Origin: Gemmatimonadota bacterium
GTDB lineage: Bacteria > Gemmatimonadota > Gemmatimonadetes > Gemmatimonadales > Gemmatimonadaceae
Assembly (NCBI GenBank): GCA_947471365.1
Contig: CANIWQ010000018.1
Span: 1-35,345, forward strand
DNA length: 35,345 nt
Reading direction: 5' to 3'
This document shows, piece after piece, positions 27,001-33,369 of the stretch. Every line of letters starts with the position of its first letter. Within the stretch, counting starts at the first letter, position 1. The position numbers and the translations under genes were made by a program. The notes under the pieces are model-generated. The model saw nothing but the letters and a program-made list of their open reading frames with translations, had not been told where the DNA came from and searched no databases.

Positions 27001-27076
27001 CGGCTTGGGTCGCCGTGAGTACTACCAGTTACCGCCGTTCAAGTCTGTGCTGGCGACGCTGCGAATCACTTTCTAA
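24056..27076 (+). CDS. SusC/RagA-like TonB-dependent outer-membrane receptor (complete)
   Basis: A 1006-residue receptor. I chose ATG 24056 because a GGAG lies six bases upstream and a clear signal peptide follows (cleavage after HAQA, ~residue 38); the open frame extends further upstream without such support. Domains in order are a carboxypeptidase-D regulatory-like domain (about 40-118, IIRGTITSDRMMTPIEGVQV), a TonB-box-like LDAVVVTGT (124-132), the plug (about 140-260, with IRLRGSNSITQGNAPIIYVDG and ERIEIVKGAAATTLYGTEASGG), and a 22-strand-type barrel ending LATLRITF. It imports an unknown solute with its SusD partner. It is separated from ssrA by a strong terminator and starts an operon with susD, an RskA-like lipoprotein gene and a PAP2 gene. 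Confidence 0.95.
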   Translation: MKFLSVPYSVLRRAAGIFACGGLAILAVAGPADLHAQATGIIRGTITSDRMMTPIEGVQVSVVGDARFARTDAAGRFRLTGVTAGAQMVRALRIGYAVQTSAVTVSPRDSATVNFVLKDAALSLDAVVVTGTAAEARKKEVGNAMATIDSRSLESAPVKDAQDMIAARAPGVTVMGNSGQPGAGGTIRLRGSNSITQGNAPIIYVDGIRIYSSGGPITPSARQSAAAFNDIKADEIERIEIVKGAAATTLYGTEASGGVLQIFTKRGSAGAPQWNVATGAGLNVMGHVGPASDPTGLGLNNCSGIRTDGTGLKFTDPTCPANGSWLQNGAVKRLEADVKGGGENMTYFLSGNYNENQGAVRTGYQKDGGFRANFTFTPSKNVVIGLNTSYNKKSIGWLGDGNLANGFTLNVMRGPSNNFKGGKGTDCNAAVAAGVTCITDGYVLDQVVTNNSDHFITGMSLAWSPFAALSNRLNVGFDFNASNNNSLLPFGFLNLATGSLNTSDWNHTKLSIDYAGSFQSTVLKRFASTLSWGGQLFDDRERFTGINGTLLAGPGDPTIASFATVTLGSASQPRVVNAGFFLQEMLGWNDRLFLTAGLRVDGNSAFGSNFGLQAYPKVSAAWVLSEEKWWPTTYVSTMKLRAAVGESGKAPGAFDAVRTWDPVAGDEGKPGVSVAQRGNAQLGPERTREVEVGFDASGLGDRLSLEVTGFRARTYGALIGVVFPPSEGFSRTQLQNVGTLENKGLEMQLNAGLVRSAKFEWEARVSLTSLASNTINVGHVPISTGLGSYVREGYPVPGIFGARITNPNAIADPIVATDQYRGSVYPTRIIGLGTTITLRRDLTLDVLGEYQAGGHLTNFIGFQGESRNIWQPCYDTQSKLRAYNGADGKKGTADDVTSALDGVTALQRGRCAIDATVRNSDFWISESDFFKLRSISLSYRIPARFLHGAKAATISVAGRNLFTSTKYDGVDPEANDASDAATGLGRREYYQLPPFKSVLATLRITF

Positions 27077-27095
27077 CATGCGAGTGGACAACATT

Positions 27096-28325
27096 ATGAA
27101 AACCAAGAGAACTCTCCTGGTTGCCCTCGTCGGTTCGCTGACTGTCGTGGCGTGTCAGGGCTTCCTCGAAGTCACCAATCCAGGGCCTATTGCGGACTCC
27201 AGTCTGCTGACGCCCGACGCTGTGCCCAGTCTCGTGACCGGCATGTCGTCTGATTTTTCAAATAACTACGATGAAATTGTGCGCCTGACGTCCATCGCGG
27301 CGGATGAAAGCGCGCATGGCGGGAGTTATGCCGGCGAGGGGTTGTGGGTGCGCGGGATTATCCGCGCCGAGGATGTGAACACGCACTGGTCCGGCTCGCA
27401 TCAGGTCCGTTTTGAGTCCGAGTCCGGAATCGAGCGGATGAAGGGTATGAAGGGGTTTAGCTATGAGACGAGTGCTCAGGCGGCTCGTGCGAACATGTTT
27501 GCCGGCCTGTCGAATCGGACCTTGGGTGAGAATTTCTGTGAGGCCGTCTTCAACAACGGACCGGCGCAGCCCGGCACCGAATACTTTGTTCGGGCGGAGA
27601 AGTATTTCACGGAAGCGATCCGCGTAGCGCAGGCGGCTACTGGCGCATCGGATATTCTCAATGCGTCGTACGCGGGTCGTGCGGCGGTCCGCGCCGCGCA
27701 GGGTAACTGGACTGGTGCGGTCGCAGACGCGGCCCTTGTCCCAGCGACCTTTGTGTATGTCGCGCCATTTTCCACGAACTCAACTCGTGAGAACAACTCG
27801 CTGGTTCAGGAAACCTACGTGCGACGCGAGTTTAGTGTCTTCGGCACGCAGTGGGCGCAGGTGTTTAAGGATCCGCGTGTGCCGTGGGATACGATCAAGA
27901 CCACCACAGGCGCGATTCAAAAGGGCCAGGATGGATTGACGAATTATTTTCGCCAGGCGAAGTACAAGGATTTAGGTGCCGATATTCCTATTGCAAAAGG
28001 CACGGAGATGTTGATGCTGCGGGCGGAGAATGCGCTCCGCGCTAGCGACATCGGCGGTGCGTATGCTTTTCTCAATCAGGCGCGCGTCGTTGCAGCCATG
28101 ACGCCGCTGACCGTGCCGTCGGATCTTGCCTCCGCGTGGGTGACCTTGCAAAAGGAGCGTGGAGCGACGTTGTGGCTGGAAGGGCGCCGCTTGTGGGACT
28201 TGCGGCGCTGGAATGTGGAGACCGGTCCGTCGCATAGTTCGTTCTTGGACGGTCGCGACAAATGCATTCCGATCGGCCTCGCCGAGTTGCAGACGAACCC
28301 GAATCTGCGTAGTCGTCTTCCGTGA
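27096..28325 (+). CDS. SusD/RagB-like outer-membrane lipoprotein
   Basis: A 409-residue partner of the preceding receptor. I chose ATG 27096 because GAGTGGA lies seven bases upstream and the product begins with a compact lipoprotein signal (TVVAC, lipidated Cys20). ATG 27078, two bases after the susC stop, would add six residues. SusD-type features are the early FLEVTNPGPIADSSLLT, TPR-like helices, a late RGATLWLEGRRLWDLRRWN block, and a C-terminal CIPIGLAELQTNPNL. At ~410 residues it is compact for the family. The stop overlaps the next gene by a GTGA. Confidence 0.92.
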   Translation: MKTKRTLLVALVGSLTVVACQGFLEVTNPGPIADSSLLTPDAVPSLVTGMSSDFSNNYDEIVRLTSIAADESAHGGSYAGEGLWVRGIIRAEDVNTHWSGSHQVRFESESGIERMKGMKGFSYETSAQAARANMFAGLSNRTLGENFCEAVFNNGPAQPGTEYFVRAEKYFTEAIRVAQAATGASDILNASYAGRAAVRAAQGNWTGAVADAALVPATFVYVAPFSTNSTRENNSLVQETYVRREFSVFGTQWAQVFKDPRVPWDTIKTTTGAIQKGQDGLTNYFRQAKYKDLGADIPIAKGTEMLMLRAENALRASDIGGAYAFLNQARVVAAMTPLTVPSDLASAWVTLQKERGATLWLEGRRLWDLRRWNVETGPSHSSFLDGRDKCIPIGLAELQTNPNLRSRLP

Positions 28326-29332
28326 GTTGGATGGTCCGCAGGCTGTCGGCGTTCTTGCCGGCAGCCGTCCTTGCGTGCGCTGGCGGTGCTGAGGTTACAG
28401 CGCCGCCAGCGTACGCGAAGACGATGGTGCTGTCGCTCGCTGGGCTTCCGCCACTCGATGCGCTTCGGGAGGGCAGTTACGAGGCGTGGATGGTAGACCG
28501 TCAGGGCGTCTTTCACTCTGCGGGTCGTTTTGCGCCTTCCGTGTCCGTTGCGCTGACGCTGCCCGAAGCGGTCGCAGACCCCGTGAGCGTGATCATTACG
28601 GTTGAGCCGCCGTTTGATAGCGACGCGCAGCCCTCGAAGCAGCATCTGTTACAAGGTGCGTTCTCTGGTGCCAATGCGACGCTCCGCGTCGTCGGAGCGC
28701 TGACCCAGGGCGATCTCGCACTGCGTGAGCGGCCTGGGCAGTTCACCATCTTCACGCCGAGTGACAACGCCATTAATGGCTATCCGTCGCATGAAGAGGC
28801 GGGTATTTGGCTTTTTAATATGGCACCCTTCGACACGCCGCAAGGCGATATGTGGGTGCGACTCACGCAGCTGCAAGCGGGGTGGATTTACGAAGGCTGG
28901 GTGGTACGCGACGTTGGCCTTCCAGGTGCGGTCTGGTTTTCGTATGGCAAGTTTCTCCCAGACCAGACGGGCGCGGTCAGCGCTCGTGATGATCAGGGCT
29001 GGGGGGCGTTTTCGGGGGTGTTGGATTTTGCGAGCGAGCAGTCTGAGGAATTCCCGGGTGGTGATTTTATTTCGAATCCTCTCCATCTCCCCGTGCCGGG
29101 CGATCTCCTCCTCCCATTGAATCTGACGGAGAAGACCGCCGCCGGCGGGAGCCGTTGGACGCACGTTATTACTATTGAACCCGCGTGGAATAAAGGGGAA
29201 GGGTTAGCCACGGAGCGTCCCTTTTTCCTCGCGCCGTATAGCGACGCTGTTGGCAGCGGCGGGCCGGGATTACCGCGTACCATCACGTATCGTGCGTCGG
29301 TCATTCCCAGTGGGTCGGCGGTGCTTCGATGA
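28322..29332 (+). CDS. Predicted lipoprotein with RskA C-terminal-like repeats
   Basis: A 336-residue protein of uncertain function. It starts at GTG 28322, overlapping the susD stop (GTGA); ATG 28331 is an in-frame alternative. The signal ends near VLACAGG (Cys19), suggesting lipidation. Two segments resemble the extracytoplasmic fold of RskA-type anti-sigma factors: LSLAGLPPLDALREGSYEAW with SAGRFAPS (about 37-77), and LTQLQAGWIYEGWVV with YGKFLPD (about 180-215). No zinc-binding anti-sigma domain and no transmembrane helix beyond the signal is seen, and no sigma gene is near, so a regulator is not indicated. A surface or periplasmic accessory of the SusCD system fits the position better. 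The stop overlaps the PAP2 gene (ATGA). Confidence 0.65.
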   Translation: MSWMVRRLSAFLPAAVLACAGGAEVTAPPAYAKTMVLSLAGLPPLDALREGSYEAWMVDRQGVFHSAGRFAPSVSVALTLPEAVADPVSVIITVEPPFDSDAQPSKQHLLQGAFSGANATLRVVGALTQGDLALRERPGQFTIFTPSDNAINGYPSHEEAGIWLFNMAPFDTPQGDMWVRLTQLQAGWIYEGWVVRDVGLPGAVWFSYGKFLPDQTGAVSARDDQGWGAFSGVLDFASEQSEEFPGGDFISNPLHLPVPGDLLLPLNLTEKTAAGGSRWTHVITIEPAWNKGEGLATERPFFLAPYSDAVGSGGPGLPRTITYRASVIPSGSAVLR

Positions 29333-30786
29333 ATTCCGTTCGGTCTGTACGCCGCGGCATGATGGGCCTGCTCGTCGTTGGAGTGGTGCTCGGAGGAGTC
29401 GAGGGGTGCGGGATCCTCGCCACGGAGACGAAGCACAGCGCTGTGGTGGAGATGGACTCTACGGGTGGACAGTGGGCGACTTGGGCTCTTGTGAATCGCG
29501 CCGAGGTACGCCCCGCGCCGCCGCCCGTAGCCGGTTCGACGCAGGCCGGGCAAGAGATCAGCGAAATTCTCGCGCTGCAACACGGTTTGGATGCCGCAAC
29601 GCGAGGCCGGATTGCTCAGTGGGACGGACTCCCATCCGTTCTGTGGACAGAGGTCGCCCTTGAGCGCCTCGCGTTGTATTGGCCCCTGTTACCGGATGTC
29701 CGACTCGCGACCCCGGTGCGGTCGACCCGCATCATGGCGCTGCTCCATATCGCCGTGTACGACGCTCTGGTCGCCGCGTGGGACGCAAAGTTCATGTATC
29801 ATCGTGCCGCGCCTTCGACCGCGGATGCTCGGGTTCAGGCGCTCACTGCTCGGAGTGACCTCCCGAGCTACCCATCGGAGCATGCGGCGGCGGCGGCGGC
29901 GGCCGCCGCCGTGCTCGGCTATCTGTTTCCGCTCGACGATAGTGCGCAGTTTACGGCGCAAGCTCGCGCGGCGGCAGAGACTCGGATCGCGGCCGGTGCG
30001 AACTACCGGAGTGACGTGGAGGCGGGGCTCGCGCTCGGCGCGAAAGTGGCGGCGCGCGTCATCGCGCTAGCGAAAGCAGACGGCTCTGCGTTCGAGGCCA
30101 AAGTGGCCATTCCAACGGGTTCCTATTTCTGGAAGCCGACCCCCCCGCGGGCGGTGGCGATTCCATTCGATGTCGGCGCTGGCGGCTGGCGCACGTGGGT
30201 CCTGCGGTCGGGGAGCCAGTATAGGCCCGCCCCTCCGCCGATTCCGGGCCAAGCGCTGTTCGATGCGAGCCTCGATGAGCTCCGGCGACTCTCGACATCG
30301 CGTACGACGGCGCAGGCAGATACCGCACGATATTGGGCATCTGAGGCACCATCGGCGCGGTGGGAAGCCTTCATGCAGGATGAGCTAAGGAAACGCCGGG
30401 TTTCACCGCTCCGGGCGGCGCGGGCACAGGCGCTCGCGAGCGTGGCGAGCTTTGACGCGCTCGTTGCGTGCTGGGACGGAAAGTTTTTCTACTGGATGGA
30501 ACGCCCGATCACGGCAGATCCTGCGCTGGTGACGGTCTTTGCGACGCCGCCGTTTCCTAGTTACCCATCGGGACACTCGACGCAGTCGGCCGCCATGGCC
30601 GCCGTGTTCGCTGAACTCTTCCCAGATAGCGCGAATGTGTATCTCGCGAGAGCGGGAGCGGCGTCCGTCTCGCGGGTTTTGGGTGGCATCCATTTTCGAT
30701 TCGACGTCGTCGCGGGTGAACAGCTCGGCAAGCAGGTGGGCGCCGCGGTCGTCGCCTGGGCCAGGGCAGACGGGTCGACGCGGTAA
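29329..30786 (+). CDS. Tandem-duplicated PAP2-superfamily protein (phosphatase or vanadium haloperoxidase-like)
   Basis: A 485-residue exported protein (hydrophobic signal, possible lipid Cys27) built of two similar ~200-240-residue units. Each unit starts with a Gly-Gly/Trp-Thr-Trp segment and RPAPPP (61-66 and 299-304), then a helix with DALVA-WD-KF, then the PAP2 core. The second unit has all PAP2 residues: Lys385 with Arg392-Pro393, PSGH (413-416), and SR-x5-H-x3-D with Arg449, His455 and Asp459. In the first unit the aligned residues are Lys154, Ala161 for Arg, PSEH (182-185), and Asn225 for the nucleophile His, so it is probably inactive. PAP2 folds serve acid phosphatases, lipid phosphatases and vanadium haloperoxidases; the DALVA-WD-K helix leans toward the haloperoxidase branch. 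It is the last gene of the susCD operon. Confidence 0.88.
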   Translation: MNSVRSVRRGMMGLLVVGVVLGGVEGCGILATETKHSAVVEMDSTGGQWATWALVNRAEVRPAPPPVAGSTQAGQEISEILALQHGLDAATRGRIAQWDGLPSVLWTEVALERLALYWPLLPDVRLATPVRSTRIMALLHIAVYDALVAAWDAKFMYHRAAPSTADARVQALTARSDLPSYPSEHAAAAAAAAAVLGYLFPLDDSAQFTAQARAAAETRIAAGANYRSDVEAGLALGAKVAARVIALAKADGSAFEAKVAIPTGSYFWKPTPPRAVAIPFDVGAGGWRTWVLRSGSQYRPAPPPIPGQALFDASLDELRRLSTSRTTAQADTARYWASEAPSARWEAFMQDELRKRRVSPLRAARAQALASVASFDALVACWDGKFFYWMERPITADPALVTVFATPPFPSYPSGHSTQSAAMAAVFAELFPDSANVYLARAGAASVSRVLGGIHFRFDVVAGEQLGKQVGAAVVAWARADGSTR

Positions 30787-30935
30787 CGCCTGCGCCGAGT
30801 CGCGGCCGCTCGAAATGTGCTCCGCCGTAGACAGCAGCACGGTGACGCGAGAGGTTTAGGGAGCGGTTGCGCGGTAGGGAATGCCTCGTGAACGCGTTTT
30901 TCGGATATTGCTGATCTCCCACCAGCCCACCGTCA

Positions 30936-33299
30936 ATGCCATACGTCCGATTCCGCTCCCTTGCCTCCGCGATCTTGTGCGCGCTCGCCCTCGCAACGCC
31001 CGCCGCCGCTCAAAAATCAACCGCTAAACCGCTCCCCAATTTTGAGCAGATGTTCGGCTTCAAACCGGGCGCGGACCGTACGCTGCCGAGTTGGAAGCAA
31101 GTCACCGAGTACTTCACCGCGCTCAGCAAAGTGAGCCCGCGCGTCCAACTGCGCACGCTCGGCAAAACCGTCCTTGGGCGCCCGTTTCTCGTGGCGTTCA
31201 TTGCCGATTCGAGCACGCTCGCCAACCTCGAGCACTATCGCACCATTCAGCGCAAACTGATGGACCCGCGCGTGCGTACGGCGAGTGACGTGCGAGAGAA
31301 GCTCATTGCCGAAGGGAAGAATGTCATTCTCGTGACCTGCTCCATTCACTCCACCGAAGTTGGCGGCTGGAGCACGGCGCTGGTGCTCGCCGATCGACTC
31401 GCGCGAGCGAGTGACGCCGAGGCGAAGATGATTTTGGCCAACACGATCATTATGCTCGTGCCCAGTCAGAATCCCGACGGCGTGGACATTGTGGGCGACT
31501 GGTATCGCGCCACGCTCAACACGGCGGCCGAAGGAACCAACCCGCCGGAGCTGTATCATCACTACACGGGGCACGACAACAACCGCGATTGGTATGCGTT
31601 CACGCAGCCCGAAACGCGCTACACGGTGGACTCGCTCTACACACCGTGGGACCCGGAAATTGTGAATGACGTGCACCAACAGGGCGGAAATGCGGGGCGC
31701 ATCTTTGTGCCGCCGTACATGGATCCGGTGGAACCGAATATCGATCCGATTCTCACGTCGAGCACGAATGCCTTGGGCCTTCAGATGACGTGGAGCCTGA
31801 TTCAGGGTGGCAAGACCGGCGTCGCGAACAATGCGAGCTACGACCAGTGGAGCCCGGCACGTCAGTATTCGCTCGTGCACCGCGGGGCGCGCGTCCTCAC
31901 AGAAACGGCAAGCGCGCGACTGGCGACGGCGGTGGATGTACCGTTCGACCGGCTCGGCACTGGCCGCGGCTACGATGCGCGTGAGGTCAGTTGGAACTTC
32001 CCGGCGCTTTGGCCAGGCGGGAAGTGGGGGTATCCGGATATTGTCGACTATCAGGTGTCCGCCTCGTGGGCTCTGTTTGTACACGCCGCGCGCGACCGCC
32101 GCGCCTGGCTCGAGTCGTACGCCACGATGGGCGACCGCGCACTCGGCACGATGCCCGCGTGGGGGAAAGACCCGTGGCCGACGGCGTTCATTATTCCTAA
32201 GTCGCAGAGCAGCGCCAGTTCGCTGCAGCGGATGATCTGGACACTCCAGCACGGTCAGGTAGAAGTACGCGAAACGACTGCGCCGGCGTCCGTTGATGGA
32301 AAGACGTATCCCGCTGGGAGCTACGCGGTGCTCGTGAAGCAGCCCTTTGGTGGCTATGCCAAGTCGCTGCTCGAACGGCAGAAGTATCCGAATCTCTTTG
32401 AATATCCTGGCGGGCCGCCCAAGCGGCCGTATGACGTGACGGCGCACACGCTGCCGTTGCTGTTCGGCGTGGAGGTGGCCACGGTGATGGGCGCCGCGCC
32501 CACCACGGGGAAGGTGGTCGCCGAGGTGAAGGAGCCGACGTTTACGGCGCCGTCGCTCTCGGGTGTGAGCAGCAAACGTATTGGCATCTATAAGAGCTTT
32601 GCGGAGTCCATGGATGAAGGGTGGACGCGCTATGTGTTTGATACCTATCGCGTGCCCTTTACCTCCTTGCACGACAACGACGTAAAGGCGGGCAATCTCA
32701 TTGCGAAGTACGACGTGATCATCATGCCGGCGCAGTCGGCTAATTCGATTGTGCGGGGAGTGGGGAATGCGTATCCGGATTCGCTGAAGGGCGGACTTGG
32801 CGAGGCTGGTGGTGCGGCGCTGACGGCGTTTGTTGAGGCTGGCGGCACGCTACTCGCATTCAACGAGGCGTCGGAATACGCCATCGAAACGATGAAGCTG
32901 CCGGTCAAGAACGCGCTCGCCGGTGTGCGCAACACGGAGTTCTACGCGCCGGGCTCGATCTTCGCGGTCGAGGTGGATCGCACGAACCCGGTGGCGAAGA
33001 CGTTCAATGCCCCGACGCCGTCTGTTTGGTTTGAAAACAGTCCGGCCTTTGATATTACGGATCCTTCGCAGGCGGTCGCCGTCGCGAAGTATGCCGCCAC
33101 GGGGAACTCGCTGCTCTCCGGTTGGTTGTTGGGTGCGTCCAAACTGAACGGCAAAGCGGCGCTCGTGGACGTCTCAAAGGGGAAGGGGCATGTGATGCTG
33201 TTTGGTTTCCGTCCGCAGTATCGAGGGCAGAGCGAATCGACACTGCCGCTGATTTGGGGCGCGATCTTGCGGGGCACGGACAACGGCGTCAAGCCATAG
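30936..33299 (+). CDS. Secreted M14-family zinc carboxypeptidase
   Basis: A 787-residue peptidase with a Sec signal peptide (LALATPAAAQ, cleavage ~26). The M14 zinc site is visible: SIHSTEVGG (His138, Glu141) and NDVHQQG (His247), with the substrate-binding NPDGVD and HDNNRDWY between them and a likely catalytic Glu in ARVLTETASARL. A C-terminal region (about 545-680, starting KRIGIYKSFAESMDEGW) looks like an amidotransferase/flavodoxin-like alpha/beta domain, as in large bacterial M14 proteins. It would trim peptides outside the inner membrane. It lies 149 bases after the PAP2 gene, so it may have its own promoter; I could not identify one. A hairpin terminator follows. Confidence 0.92.
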   Translation: MPYVRFRSLASAILCALALATPAAAQKSTAKPLPNFEQMFGFKPGADRTLPSWKQVTEYFTALSKVSPRVQLRTLGKTVLGRPFLVAFIADSSTLANLEHYRTIQRKLMDPRVRTASDVREKLIAEGKNVILVTCSIHSTEVGGWSTALVLADRLARASDAEAKMILANTIIMLVPSQNPDGVDIVGDWYRATLNTAAEGTNPPELYHHYTGHDNNRDWYAFTQPETRYTVDSLYTPWDPEIVNDVHQQGGNAGRIFVPPYMDPVEPNIDPILTSSTNALGLQMTWSLIQGGKTGVANNASYDQWSPARQYSLVHRGARVLTETASARLATAVDVPFDRLGTGRGYDAREVSWNFPALWPGGKWGYPDIVDYQVSASWALFVHAARDRRAWLESYATMGDRALGTMPAWGKDPWPTAFIIPKSQSSASSLQRMIWTLQHGQVEVRETTAPASVDGKTYPAGSYAVLVKQPFGGYAKSLLERQKYPNLFEYPGGPPKRPYDVTAHTLPLLFGVEVATVMGAAPTTGKVVAEVKEPTFTAPSLSGVSSKRIGIYKSFAESMDEGWTRYVFDTYRVPFTSLHDNDVKAGNLIAKYDVIIMPAQSANSIVRGVGNAYPDSLKGGLGEAGGAALTAFVEAGGTLLAFNEASEYAIETMKLPVKNALAGVRNTEFYAPGSIFAVEVDRTNPVAKTFNAPTPSVWFENSPAFDITDPSQAVAVAKYAATGNSLLSGWLLGASKLNGKAALVDVSKGKGHVMLFGFRPQYRGQSESTLPLIWGAILRGTDNGVKP

Positions 33300-33318
33300 C
33301 TTGCTCACATTGCAACGA

Positions 33319-33351
33319 GGGCCGTCGGTTTTCGGCGGCCCTTGGTTGTTT
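33319..33351 (+). terminator. Probable rho-independent terminator after the M14 peptidase gene
   Basis: A 9-bp stem (GGGCCGTCG with CGGCGGCCC, one G-U pair) spans 33319-33341 with a GTTTT loop, followed by a broken T-rich run ending in TTT. It lies 20 bases after the stop and just before the ribosome site of the amidase gene, which therefore may be only partly insulated. Confidence 0.6.
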
Positions 33352-33369
33352 CACTCACGGAGATGACAG

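Noticed and set aside
28322-29332. Calling this gene an anti-sigma factor
   Set aside because: Only the periplasmic fold resembles RskA; the sigma-binding domain, membrane helix and a partner sigma gene are missing.
29329-30786. Naming the PAP2 protein outright as a vanadium haloperoxidase
   Set aside because: The catalytic motif set is shared with acid and lipid phosphatases, and sequence alone does not decide between them.
31017-32672. 551-codon minus-strand open frame opposite the M14 peptidase gene
   Set aside because: Rich in Arg and His with no fold signature; the plus strand encodes a complete peptidase with zinc ligands.
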